A stretch of DNA of 64,000 bases. Source: DASRYH01 sp035687245 (GTDB taxonomy: Bacteria; Actinomycetota; Coriobacteriia; Anaerosomatales; PHET01). The stretch covers positions 1-64,000 of the forward strand of contig DASRYH010000019.1 in NCBI GenBank assembly GCA_035687245.1, read 5' to 3'. This document shows, one piece after another, positions 43,593-52,351 of the stretch (position 1 is its first letter; the number at the start of each line of letters is the position of its first letter). A program made the translations under genes and the position numbers. The notes beneath the pieces are model-generated. The model worked only from the letters and a program-made list of their open reading frames with translations, was not told the origin of the DNA and did not search any database.

Positions 43593-45152
43593 GTGATCAC
43601 GATCTACGACACGACTCTGCGAGACGGCACCCAGCGCGAAGGGCTGTCGCTGTCCGTCGAGGACAAAGTGCGCATCGCGATGAAGCTCGACCTGCTCGGC
43701 GTGCACTACATCGAGGGCGGCTTCCCCGGAAGCAACCCCAAAGACATCGAGTTCTTCGAGCGCGCCCGCACACTCAAGCTTGAGAACGCGGTCATCTCGG
43801 CCTTCGGCTCCACGCGTCATAAGGACGCGACTGCCGAAGACGACGCCGGCCTGGCAGCACTTCTCGCCACGGGCTGCTCCGCGCTGTGCATCTTCGGCAA
43901 GGCGTGGGACGTCCACGTCACCGAGACGCTGCAGACCACGCTCGAGCGCAACGTCGAGATGGTGGGGGACTCGGTTGCCCACCTCGTGGCTGCTGGACGC
44001 ACCGTCTTCTTCGACGCCGAGCACTTCTTCGACGGCTACAAGGCTAAGCCCGACTACGCGCTTGAGGTCTGCCGCGCGGCCGCCGAGGCCGGCGCGAGTG
44101 CCGTCATCCTCTGCGACACCAACGGGGGCACGCTGCCACACGAGGTCTCTCGCATCGTCGCCGAAGTGTCCGCAGCACTTCCGGGCGTAGCGCTGGGCAT
44201 GCACGCGCACAACGACACCGGCTGCGCTGTGGCCAACTCGCTCGTCGCTGTGGACGCGGGCTGCGTGCAGGTACAGGGCACCATGAACGGCTACGGCGAG
44301 CGCGCTGGCAACGCCGACCTCACGAGCATCATCCCTGGTCTTGAGCTCAAGATGGGCCGGGAAGCTATAGGTCGCGAGCGCATGAAGCTACTCACCGAGG
44401 TGAGTTACTTCATCGCTGAGACCGCCAACATCTCGCCGAACCCGCACCAGCCCTACGTGGGAGCGAGCGCGTTTGCGCACAAGGGCGGCGTGCACGCGAG
44501 CGCCGTGGTGCGACTGCCCGAGGCTTACGAGCACGCCGAGCCTTCGGCAGTAGGAAACCTCGCGCGCGTGGTCGTGAGTGAGCTCGCGGGTCGGGCCTCG
44601 CTCACGCTCAAGGCGCAGGAGATGGGCATCGAGCTGGCGGGGGAGACCGCAGCCGAGGTGCTCGACTCGATCAAGGAGCTCGAGTACCACGGTTACAGCT
44701 TCGAGGCGGCCGACGGATCGCTCGAGCTCATGCTCAAGAAGCGCATCGGCACCTACGAGCCGCTCTTCCGACTGGAGAGCTTCCGCGTCATCGCTGAGAA
44801 GCGCGAAGACGGCCGTGTGATGACTGAGGCCACCATCAAAGTCCATGTGCAGGGCCACCGCTACATCGCGACTGCCGAAGGAAACGGTCCGGTCAACGCG
44901 CTGGACAAGGCGCTGCGCATCGCGATCATGCGCTTCTACCCGGCGCTCGAGACGATGCAGCTGCAGGACTTCAAGGTCCGCGTGCTCGACGAGAAGAAGG
45001 GCACCGGCGCCGTCACTCGAGTCCTTATCGAGATGGCCGATGCCGAGCACTCGTGGGGCACCGTTGGCGTCTCCGAAAACATCATCGAGGCCTCATGGGA
45101 GGCGCTCGTCGACGCCGTTGAATACGGGCTCACACACCGCAGTCACGATTAA
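43593..45152 (+). CDS. cimA: (R)-citramalate synthase
   Basis: This 519-residue protein starts at a GTG with AAGGGG upstream. The N-terminal aldolase domain has YDTTLRDGTQREGLSLSVEDK, the FFDAEHFFDGYK strand and GMHAHNDTGCAVANS with the metal His residues. A C-terminal LeuA-type regulatory domain lies at about 390-519. The GTQREG and HFFDGYK features mark the CimA branch rather than LeuA. It condenses pyruvate and acetyl-CoA to citramalate, giving threonine-independent 2-oxobutyrate for isoleucine when combined with LeuC, LeuD and LeuB. Confidence 0.92.
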   Translation: MITIYDTTLRDGTQREGLSLSVEDKVRIAMKLDLLGVHYIEGGFPGSNPKDIEFFERARTLKLENAVISAFGSTRHKDATAEDDAGLAALLATGCSALCIFGKAWDVHVTETLQTTLERNVEMVGDSVAHLVAAGRTVFFDAEHFFDGYKAKPDYALEVCRAAAEAGASAVILCDTNGGTLPHEVSRIVAEVSAALPGVALGMHAHNDTGCAVANSLVAVDAGCVQVQGTMNGYGERAGNADLTSIIPGLELKMGREAIGRERMKLLTEVSYFIAETANISPNPHQPYVGASAFAHKGGVHASAVVRLPEAYEHAEPSAVGNLARVVVSELAGRASLTLKAQEMGIELAGETAAEVLDSIKELEYHGYSFEAADGSLELMLKKRIGTYEPLFRLESFRVIAEKREDGRVMTEATIKVHVQGHRYIATAEGNGPVNALDKALRIAIMRFYPALETMQLQDFKVRVLDEKKGTGAVTRVLIEMADAEHSWGTVGVSENIIEASWEALVDAVEYGLTHRSHD

Positions 45153-45231
45153 GAGCTGCGGCTTTTCCCCTCGTGGGACACGTACCGTTGACCGATTGTA
45201 GGCGCAACCTCGCAGGAGTGAACGATTCCGC

Positions 45232-46068
45232 ATGGTAAACGACGCATGGGACACAGGTTTCGAGCGCGCCAGGGAGTCGGGGATGCGAGTCGTCCGGGTG
45301 TTGTTCGAGGGAGACTGTCGTTACGGCCTTGCCGATGACGAGACGGTCACCCTCATCAGCGATGAACCGTTTGCGGCATGGGAGCCGGAAGGCGTCCTGC
45401 CGCTCCATGAGGCGACGCTGCTTTCGCCCGTCACGCCCACCAAGATCGTCTGCGTGGGTCTGAACTACCGCACTCACATCGCCGAGATGGGCCACGAGAT
45501 GCCAGTGGAGCCCGTCATCTTCATCAAGCCGTCGACGGCCGTGACTGGCCCGGGAACCGCCATCGTTCTGCCGCCCGGCGTAGGGCGAGTCGACCACGAG
45601 GCTGAACTCGGAGTCGTGGTTGGCAGGCGAACTCACCGGGCGACGCGCGAAGAGGCCGCAGGCAACATCCTCGGCTACACGTGTGGCAACGACGTCACAG
45701 CCCGTGACCTGCAGAAACGCGATGGCCAGTGGTCGCGCGCGAAGGGTTTCGACGGGTTCTGCCCTCTCGGCCCGTGGGTCGAGACCGACGTGGACCCCAC
45801 CGACCTGGCGATTCGTTGCCGCGTCAACGGCGAGCTGCGCCAGAGCGCGCACACGAGCGATATGATCTTTGACGTCTACGACCTCGTAAGCTTCGTGAGC
45901 GGTGTGATGACGCTCGTTCCCGGCGACGTCGTCCTTACGGGCACTCCCGGCGGCATCGGCGAGTTGCACGACGGCGATGTCGTTGTGGTCGAGATCGATG
46001 GGGTAGGTGCGCTGAGTAACGCAGTGGTCACCCATGACCGCGAAGTCGAGCGCGTGCACAGTCTCTAG
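45232..46068 (+). CDS. Fumarylacetoacetate hydrolase family protein
   Basis: I annotate the ATG at 45232 (278 residues) with AGGAG upstream. The ATG at 45283, giving MRVVRVLFEGD as is usual for the family, is equally possible. The FAH core has KIVCVGLNYRTHIAEMG, VDHEAELGVVVGR with the metal-binding acidic residues, NDVTARDLQKRDGQW and KGFDGFCPLGPWV. Such enzymes hydrolyse or decarboxylate 2-hydroxy/2-oxo dicarboxylates such as oxaloacetate, acylpyruvates or HHDD; the substrate cannot be fixed from sequence. It stands alone between cimA and the MFS gene. Confidence 0.88.
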   Translation: MVNDAWDTGFERARESGMRVVRVLFEGDCRYGLADDETVTLISDEPFAAWEPEGVLPLHEATLLSPVTPTKIVCVGLNYRTHIAEMGHEMPVEPVIFIKPSTAVTGPGTAIVLPPGVGRVDHEAELGVVVGRRTHRATREEAAGNILGYTCGNDVTARDLQKRDGQWSRAKGFDGFCPLGPWVETDVDPTDLAIRCRVNGELRQSAHTSDMIFDVYDLVSFVSGVMTLVPGDVVLTGTPGGIGELHDGDVVVVEIDGVGALSNAVVTHDREVERVHSL

Positions 46069-46141
46069 CGCCCGTACCGCCCAACTGCTTGAACTTCCGT
46101 GTCCAACTCCGCCGCCTACCTGCGGCTATGTCTTGAGAAAG

Positions 46142-46156
46142 TGCTAGGTTCTAGAC
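46142..46156 (+). promoter_or_regulatory. Promoter abutting the MFS start codon (possible leaderless transcript)
   Basis: TGCTAGGTT (TG-N-TAGGTT) ends 6 bases before the ATG at 46157, so transcription would begin at or beside the start codon. No Shine-Dalgarno sequence lies at a usable distance. Confidence 0.35.
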
Positions 46157-47410
46157 ATGTTCAACTGGGACAGAAACATAGCTTTCGTCGCATGCGCCCG
46201 TTTCATCGCCCGGCTGGGCGGGGAGGCGGCGTTCTTCATCGGCGTGTGGGGCATGGCCGCCTACCGCTTCCACGCGAGTGCAACACAGATCGCGCTGCTC
46301 ATGGCGGTGCTCGCACTTTCGTCGATGGTGGGTGCCGCGGCTGCGGGCGCGCTTGTGGACCGTTTCGGACCGCGCAACATCATCATGGGCGCGCAGGTCT
46401 TCTACCTGCCAGTTGCGCTGCTGGTGCCTCTCGTGCCGTCGATGCAGGTGATGATCGGCGTCTGCGCGCTGTTCGGCTTCGTGAACGCGCCCATCATGAC
46501 TGCTACTGGTTCCTTTGCCCCGTATCTAGTTACTGAGCGTGCGGGCATCGAGAAGATCAACGCGCTGCTCGAAGGAGTGGGGGCGCTGTCGTTCGTGGCC
46601 GGCCCCGCGATCGGTTCGGTAGTCGCCCACGCATTCGGCATCCCTTCGGTCTTCTACCTCGACGCCGTACTCACCACGGTCGGCCTGCTGCTGGTTCTGC
46701 CGGTTAAGACGCCGCCGCTGGTGAATCGCGAGCACAAGCACGCGCTGCGCGAGATCGCCGACGGGCTGAAGATGGCGTACTCGCTCAAAGCGGTGCGCTA
46801 CTACGTGCTTATGGGCACCGTTGTCTGGTTCAGCTTCGGCGCGTTCTCAGCACTTGAGCCGCTCTTCTATCGCGACGTCGTCAAGACCGGAGTCGAGACG
46901 ATCGGCTGGATGAACTCGCTGTTCGGCGCGGGTATCGCGCTCGGCGCGTTCCTGCTCACGAAGCTGCCGTCCAAGGCCACTTCGGCTCGAGGTCTCGCCA
47001 TTGGTGTGGCGCTGCTGGGTCTGGGCGCGACGGTCTACATCGGCACCACCGACCTACGCATCATCGCGCTGGGAGCCTTTGCGTGGGGCACGGTGATCGG
47101 GGCCGTCGAGCCGATGCTGCGCACGCTCATGCAGCTCGACGCACCCGAAGAGTACGTAGGGCGCATCATCGGCACAGCTCAGCTGCACCGCAGCGCGGGC
47201 GAGCTCGTGCCGCTCGCGCTGGCGCCAGGACTTGCGGCGCTCTTCGGCGTACAAGGCGTGATGATCGGTGGGGGCGTGCTTGCAGCGATCGCTGCGCTGG
47301 CTAGCTTCGGGCACGCGGCCTCGATCGACAGAAGCGGACACCGTCCGCGCGGCCGTGTCACAGCCGAAGAACTGCCGCCCTACGACGAGCCACTGAGCCC
47401 GCTGACCTAG
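46157..47410 (+). CDS. Major facilitator superfamily transporter
   Basis: This 417-residue protein has about twelve hydrophobic segments. It carries the MFS loop 2-3 motif in the form GALVDRFGPRNIIM (G-x-x-x-D-R-x-G) near residue 55 and a charged middle loop around residues 190-205. It resembles the macrolide/enterobactin-exporter-like MFS group (MFS_3), but the substrate cannot be read. The ATG at 46157 has no ribosome site, and a -10 box lies directly before it. A hairpin made of TGCCGAAG-type repeats follows the stop. Confidence 0.85.
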   Translation: MFNWDRNIAFVACARFIARLGGEAAFFIGVWGMAAYRFHASATQIALLMAVLALSSMVGAAAAGALVDRFGPRNIIMGAQVFYLPVALLVPLVPSMQVMIGVCALFGFVNAPIMTATGSFAPYLVTERAGIEKINALLEGVGALSFVAGPAIGSVVAHAFGIPSVFYLDAVLTTVGLLLVLPVKTPPLVNREHKHALREIADGLKMAYSLKAVRYYVLMGTVVWFSFGAFSALEPLFYRDVVKTGVETIGWMNSLFGAGIALGAFLLTKLPSKATSARGLAIGVALLGLGATVYIGTTDLRIIALGAFAWGTVIGAVEPMLRTLMQLDAPEEYVGRIIGTAQLHRSAGELVPLALAPGLAALFGVQGVMIGGGVLAAIAALASFGHAASIDRSGHRPRGRVTAEELPPYDEPLSPLT

Positions 47411-47421
47411 CGCATGCCACG

Positions 47422-47452
47422 CTTCGGCAGGCCTGTGAGGCGCCTGCCGAAG
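47422..47452. terminator. Inverted-repeat hairpin after the MFS gene
   Basis: Perfect 11-bp arms, cttcggcaggc (47422-47432) and gcctgccgaag (47442-47452), surround a 9-base loop 12 bases after the MFS stop. No T-run follows. The arms consist of the locally over-represented word GCCGAA/TTCGGC. Confidence 0.55.
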
Positions 47453-47495
47453 GGGCCGCTGGGCTCGGGCCGAGAAAATACTACTGTTCTTGTCG

Positions 47496-47512
47496 TATAT
47501 TGACCTAGGTCA
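47496..47512 (+). promoter_or_regulatory. TATATT -10 box followed by the palindrome TGACCTAGGTCA
   Basis: TATATT (47496-47501) overlaps by its final T a perfect 12-bp palindrome at 47501-47512, the position where a repressor would block the start site. It lies 75 bases before the gene at 47587. No regulator is known from the sequence. Confidence 0.4.
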
Positions 47513-47586
47513 TGTTTTCGTACTCGCGGCGAGCGCACAGTGGGTCGTGCCTGCCTGGGTATGTGACCTGAGAGGACCTACGCGAG

Positions 47587-48276
47587 ATGAGTGACACGAT
47601 GGCCGCTGAGCTTCAGACCGTTCCCGAGCGTGTGGAGTCCGCAGATGCGGTCGACGACGCGCCGAGTGTCTGGGACACCTACAGCCTCGTATACGCGCTC
47701 GTGCTGCTCTTCCTCGTGCCGGCGATGGCCAGCCTGAGAGGCCTCTACTGGGGCGACGACCGCTCCGGGACCTACACGTTCCAGTACGTCTCACTCGTGA
47801 CGGTCCCGTTCGTTCTGGGCGTCGTCGCGACCTTCTTGATCGACTCCCGCGAGCCGCTGAAGCAGAAGCTCCTGCGCATCGCGATCCTCACGCCGCTCGT
47901 GGTCATCTCCGGTGTCACGGTCATGTTCACGGCCTCGCTGCTCATGCTGCCTGCAAGCAAGGTGCTTGGCATCGCCGACCAAGGCCTCTCTTCGGCGTTC
48001 TGGGTTGGGCTTGCGCTCGTTGCAGCTCCGCTCGTCTACTCGCTCTATCACCGCATCCGTCACCCGCACGGCATCGCGCCGGTGCTGCAGTGGCTGGCGA
48101 TTCTCGCCGCGCTCGTCTCGGTGGTTGGCCTGTGTGTATTCAGCGCCACGCAGGACGGGAGCCTGACCGAGTACATCCGCAAGGACATCGTCGTCTACCT
48201 CGTGGGTGCGCTCACTTGGTACCTGCCTTCGTTCGGCATCTCGGCGGGTCTATGGAGGAGCTCGGGTCTGGTCTAG
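47587..48276 (+). CDS. Multi-spanning membrane protein of unknown function
   Basis: This 229-residue protein starts at an ATG with GAGAGGACC upstream. After a 35-residue acidic N terminus it has about six transmembrane segments (near 35-53, 68-87, 101-123, 134-152, 163-182 and 200-222). No catalytic or transport motif is recognisable. The last 15 bases before the coding region are ordinary, but 75 bases upstream lies a palindrome over a possible promoter, so the gene may be tightly controlled. Function not assigned. Confidence 0.7.
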   Translation: MSDTMAAELQTVPERVESADAVDDAPSVWDTYSLVYALVLLFLVPAMASLRGLYWGDDRSGTYTFQYVSLVTVPFVLGVVATFLIDSREPLKQKLLRIAILTPLVVISGVTVMFTASLLMLPASKVLGIADQGLSSAFWVGLALVAAPLVYSLYHRIRHPHGIAPVLQWLAILAALVSVVGLCVFSATQDGSLTEYIRKDIVVYLVGALTWYLPSFGISAGLWRSSGLV

Positions 48277-48392
48277 CCAGCCCCTTTTCGAGGCCGAAAG
48301 GGCGCCTCGTCCGCGGGTCGTGCACGGCACCTGCCGCTCGTCGCGCGGGCGCTCCCGTTCGGCTATCCATAGCGCATCATGTCGGGCCTGCG

Positions 48393-48401
48393 TGCTATTC
48401 T
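48393..48401 (+). promoter_or_regulatory. Extended -10 promoter for yerC-dnaE
   Basis: TGCTATTCT is a TG-N-TATTCT element with a predicted start near 48408, 43 bases before the ATG at 48451. Confidence 0.4.
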
Positions 48402-48450
48402 CGCCACGATATCTTGTGGTTCATGCTGCCGAGAGGAAGCCGCCCAAACC

Positions 48451-48756
48451 ATGCCCGAAGACCGCCTCAGAACCCCCGAGGTAGAGGAGCTGCTCTCAGC
48501 GCTGCTGTCCCTCGAAACCAACGACGAGGCCTACGCGCTGCTCGTCGATCTGTGCACGGTTCGTGAGATCCGGGAGATGGCCCAGCGGCTCGAGGTTGCC
48601 AAGCAGCTCGCCGCTGGCGAGCACTACTCCGCAATTCAGGAGTCGACCGGTGCTTCGGCGACCACGATCTCTCGCGTAAGCAAGTCGCTCAACTACGGCG
48701 CCGACGGCTACCGTCGCGTTCTCGATCGGCTCGGCGACGAGCCGGCTGCTCGCTAA
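48451..48756 (+). CDS. YerC/YecD-family TrpR-like DNA-binding protein
   Basis: I chose the ATG at 48451, preceded by GAGAGGAAG, giving 101 residues, the normal length of this family; the frame upstream to 48379 is not needed. It is all-helical with LCTVREIREMAQRLEVAKQL, then a helix-turn-helix GEHYSAIQESTGASATTISRVSKSLNYG that resembles TrpR. Proteins of this family are orphan regulators of unclear ligand. It is followed after 19 bases by dnaE and is probably co-transcribed. A role in trp control is not implied by position alone, although trpE lies 14 kb away. Confidence 0.85.
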   Translation: MPEDRLRTPEVEELLSALLSLETNDEAYALLVDLCTVREIREMAQRLEVAKQLAAGEHYSAIQESTGASATTISRVSKSLNYGADGYRRVLDRLGDEPAAR

Positions 48757-48775
48757 GAGGGGGCTTTTCCCGATC

Positions 48776-51700
48776 GTGTCCTTCGTGCACCTGCACACCC
48801 ACACTGAGTACTCCACTCTCGACGGCGCAGCGCGCGTCAAGAAGCTCGTTGAGCGCGCCCGCGACTTCGAGATGGAGTCTTTGGCCATCACCGACCACGG
48901 CTACATGTACGGTGCCGTGGACTTCTACAAGTCGGCGCTCAAGGTAGGCATCAAGCCCATCATCGGCTGCGAGTGCTACTTCACGCCCGATGAACGCGGG
49001 CGGCGCGAGGGCAAGCCCAACCTCTACCATCTGCTGCTTCTGGCCAAGAACAACGAGGGCTATCGCAACCTGATGGCGATGGTCTCCGACGCGGCCGTCA
49101 AAGGCTTCTACTACAAGCCGCAGATCGACCTCGAGCTGCTGAAGCGGTACTCCGAAGGCGTCGTCGCCACCTCTGCGTGTATGAGCGGCATCCTCTCGAA
49201 GTCGATCGAGCGGGGAGAGCCTGAAGAGGCCCGCCGATGGGCCGAAGAGTACGCGCGCATCTTCGCGCCGGGTGATTTCTACGTCGAGATCCAGGAGCAG
49301 GGCATCGTCGCCGACAACGGCGTGAGCCAGACCCAGCTCAATCGCGCCCTCGCCGATCTCGCGGGCGATCTCGGGCTGCCGCTCGTGGCCACCAACGACA
49401 TCCACTACCTCACGCGCGAGGACGCCAAGACCCAGGACCTGCTCCTGTGCATCGGCACCGGCTCGACGATCGACCAGCCGGGCCGCATGAAGTTCTCCTG
49501 TGACGAGTTCTACATGAAGTCCGCCGAAGAGATGGCAGCGATGCTGCCGGAGTATCCCGAGGCGCTCGCCAACACGCTCGAGATCGCGGAGAAGTGCAAC
49601 GTCTCGATGGAGTTCGGCAAGATCATCCTGCCGAAGTTCGAGGTTCCTGAGGACACGACCGAAGAGGGCTACCTGCGAAGCCAGTGCATGGAAGGGCTGA
49701 AGGTGCGCTACGGCGACCCGATCCCGGAAGAAGTGCTGCACCGGCTCGACACCGAGCTCGAAGTCGTGGTGCCCAAGGGTATCGCCGCCTACTTCCTCAT
49801 CGTTCAGGACTTCACGACGTGGGCGAAGGCGAACGGCATCGGCGTCGGCCCCGGCCGAGGAAGCGCCGCCGGCTCGATCATCGCTTACGCGCTCGGCATC
49901 ACCGATCTCGACCCGATCGAGAACGGCCTGCTCTTCGAACGCTTCCTGAACCCAGAGCGTACGGAGATGCCCGATATCGACATGGACTTCGATGACGAGC
50001 GCCGCGGCGACGTCATCGACTACGTGCGCGAGAAGTATGGCAACGACAAAGTCGCCCAGATCATCACCTTCTCGACGATGAAAGCCCGCGCGGCCGTGCG
50101 CGACGCCGGGCGCGTGCTGGGATACCCCTACGGCGTGCCCGACAAGATCAGCAAGATGATCTTGGACGATCTGGGCGCCACGATCGACAGCTCGCTGGCT
50201 GCCAGCACCGAGTTCAAGGCTGACTACGACGGCAACCCCGACACCAAGCGCATCGTCGATGCCGCGCGCTCGCTCGAAGGCATCGTGCGCGGCGAGGGTG
50301 TGCACGCCGCCGGCGTCGTCATCTGCCGCGATCCGCTGCACTACTACGTGCCGGTCAAGTACGACACCAAGGGTGGCGCAGTCATCACCCAGTACGACGG
50401 TCCTACCGTCGCCGACCTGGGTCTGCTCAAGATGGACTTCTTGGGCCTGCGCACCCTGACCGTCATCGCCAAGGCGATCGACAACATCGAGACCAACCAC
50501 GGAATTCGGATCGATCCCGCCGACATTCCCCTCGATGACCCGAAGGTTTTCGAGCTGTTCCAGCGCGCTGACACCGTGGGTGTCTTCCAGGTCGAGTCGC
50601 CTGGCATGCGCCAGCTGCTCAAAGACCTCGTGCCCACCACCTTCGCCGACATCGTCGCCGTGCTCGCACTCTACCGGCCCGGCCCGCTCGGCTCGGGCAT
50701 GGTCAAGGACTTCGTGGAACGCAAGCACGGCCGCCGCAAGATCACCTACTACGACGACCGCCTGGAAGACATCCTGCGCGAAACCTACGGCGCGATCGTC
50801 TATCAGGAACAGGTCATGCGTATCTCGATGGCCATGTCGGGCTTCTCTGCTGCCAAGGCCGACAAGCTTCGCAAGGCGATGGGCAAGAAGCAGGTCGACG
50901 TGCTCACGCCTATGCGTGAGGCGTGGGTCGAAGGCGCTCGCGAGAACGACTTCGACGCCAAGATGGCCTCCGATATGTGGGAAGACATCCTCAAGTTCGC
51001 CGAATACGCGTTCAACAAGAGCCATTCGGCGGCTTACGGGCTGCTCACCATGCAGACGGCATACCTGAAGGCTCACTACCCGCTCGAGTTCATGGCGGCG
51101 GTGCTCACGAGCTGGACCGGAAAGACCGACAAGATCGTCCACTATGTCGCTGAGTGCAACCGCGCAGGTAAGACGGTGCTGCCGCCGGACGTGAACTCGT
51201 CGGGGCGCGACTTCACCGCGGTTCAGGGCGAGGGCATCCGGTTCGGGCTCGCGGGCATCCGAGGAGTGGGCGAAGGCGTGGTCGACGGCATCGCCGCCAC
51301 GCGGGCCGAAGGCGGCCACTTCACCTCCCTGCAGGACTTCTGCGACCGCGTCGACCTTCGACAGACCAACAAGAAGACGATCGAGTCGCTCATCAAGGCG
51401 GGCGCCTTCGACTCCACCGGCTACACGCGCAAGCATCTGATGTCGATGATGGACGCAGCGGTCGACGCCGCATCCAAGCGCCAGAAGGACCGCGACAGCG
51501 GCCAGGTCTCGATGTTTGACATGTTTGCTGCCGAAGACCACGGCTTCTCTGAAGAGATCCCCGCGCCCAACGGCGATGAGTGGGACAAGAAGATGAAGCT
51601 CGCCTTCGAGAAGGAGATGCTGGGCATCTATGTCTCGGACCACCCGCTGCGCGACATCGAAGACGTGGTCCGCGCGCATTCGGACGGATCGTTGGGCGAG

Positions 51701-52213
51701 GAGCTGGCGGCTGGCACGACCTGCTGGTTTGCCGGCATGCTGTCCTCGGTCGCGCTCAAGCCGACCAAGAAGGGCCCGATGATGGCGATCGCCACCCTCG
51801 AGGACCTCGACGGTTCGATTGAGGCCGTGCTCTTCCCCGCGATGCTGGAGAAGTACCGCGAACTGATCGTTGAGGATGCGGTGTTGCGCCTCAAGGGCAA
51901 GATCGAAGAGGACGACCGGGGCCGTAAGCTCATCGTTCTCGACATCGAACCCTTCGATGGCGCCGAGTTCGCCGCACCCCCCAAACGCGTCGTGATTCGA
52001 GCCGACGGCAACGCTCTAGTGAACGGTCGCGCCGCAGCGCTCAAGAAGACACTCACGCACTTCCCGGGCCGCGACATCGTTGAGTTGCACGTGTGGGACG
52101 CCGCTCAGGAGCGCACGATCGTGGCCACGATGCCCGAGCGCGTGAACGCCGAGGCCAACGGCTTGTATGCAGAGCTCATGGAGATGTTCGGCGCCGAGGC
52201 CGTTGAGGCCTGA
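48776..52213 (+). CDS. dnaE: DNA polymerase III alpha subunit
   Basis: This 1145-residue protein starts at a GTG behind GAGGGGG. The N-terminal PHP domain opens FVHLHTHTEYSTLDG. The polymerase core has GPGRGSAAGSIIAYALGI and the catalytic acidic pair in PDIDMDF near residue 402, with a further Asp in KMDFLGLRTL. A tandem helix-hairpin-helix region and a C-terminal OB domain (TTCWFAGMLSSVALKPTKKG) follow. It is the replicative polymerase catalytic subunit of the DnaE1 kind. A long antisense open frame inside it is a high-GC artefact. Confidence 0.97.
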   Translation: MSFVHLHTHTEYSTLDGAARVKKLVERARDFEMESLAITDHGYMYGAVDFYKSALKVGIKPIIGCECYFTPDERGRREGKPNLYHLLLLAKNNEGYRNLMAMVSDAAVKGFYYKPQIDLELLKRYSEGVVATSACMSGILSKSIERGEPEEARRWAEEYARIFAPGDFYVEIQEQGIVADNGVSQTQLNRALADLAGDLGLPLVATNDIHYLTREDAKTQDLLLCIGTGSTIDQPGRMKFSCDEFYMKSAEEMAAMLPEYPEALANTLEIAEKCNVSMEFGKIILPKFEVPEDTTEEGYLRSQCMEGLKVRYGDPIPEEVLHRLDTELEVVVPKGIAAYFLIVQDFTTWAKANGIGVGPGRGSAAGSIIAYALGITDLDPIENGLLFERFLNPERTEMPDIDMDFDDERRGDVIDYVREKYGNDKVAQIITFSTMKARAAVRDAGRVLGYPYGVPDKISKMILDDLGATIDSSLAASTEFKADYDGNPDTKRIVDAARSLEGIVRGEGVHAAGVVICRDPLHYYVPVKYDTKGGAVITQYDGPTVADLGLLKMDFLGLRTLTVIAKAIDNIETNHGIRIDPADIPLDDPKVFELFQRADTVGVFQVESPGMRQLLKDLVPTTFADIVAVLALYRPGPLGSGMVKDFVERKHGRRKITYYDDRLEDILRETYGAIVYQEQVMRISMAMSGFSAAKADKLRKAMGKKQVDVLTPMREAWVEGARENDFDAKMASDMWEDILKFAEYAFNKSHSAAYGLLTMQTAYLKAHYPLEFMAAVLTSWTGKTDKIVHYVAECNRAGKTVLPPDVNSSGRDFTAVQGEGIRFGLAGIRGVGEGVVDGIAATRAEGGHFTSLQDFCDRVDLRQTNKKTIESLIKAGAFDSTGYTRKHLMSMMDAAVDAASKRQKDRDSGQVSMFDMFAAEDHGFSEEIPAPNGDEWDKKMKLAFEKEMLGIYVSDHPLRDIEDVVRAHSDGSLGEELAAGTTCWFAGMLSSVALKPTKKGPMMAIATLEDLDGSIEAVLFPAMLEKYRELIVEDAVLRLKGKIEEDDRGRKLIVLDIEPFDGAEFAAPPKRVVIRADGNALVNGRAAALKKTLTHFPGRDIVELHVWDAAQERTIVATMPERVNAEANGLYAELMEMFGAEAVEA

Positions 52214-52268
52214 CCCGCGCTAGAGTAGGGACCCGGGGGCGGCAGCTTCGTGCGCTTCCCGGATCTGA

Positions 52269-52298
52269 TTGCGCTCTATCACTCTACTGTGCTAAAGT
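52269..52298 (+). promoter_or_regulatory. Promoter of the histidine operon
   Basis: TTGCGC (52269-52274), an 18-base spacer and TG-C-TAAAGT (TAAAGT 52293-52298) predict a start near 52305, 47 bases before the hisZ ATG. Confidence 0.5.
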
Positions 52299-52351
52299 GA
52301 CGCCGCTGCAACGATGCCTGACGAATCTGACACGAGGAAAGGCCTTGGTTC

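Noticed and set aside
42627..44210. 527-codon minus-strand frame
   Set aside because: Antisense to ilvE and cimA, with low-complexity composition.
48689..51679. 996-codon open frame on the minus strand
   Set aside because: It lies wholly antisense to dnaE, whose protein motifs are unmistakable. Long antisense frames are expected in high-GC coding DNA.
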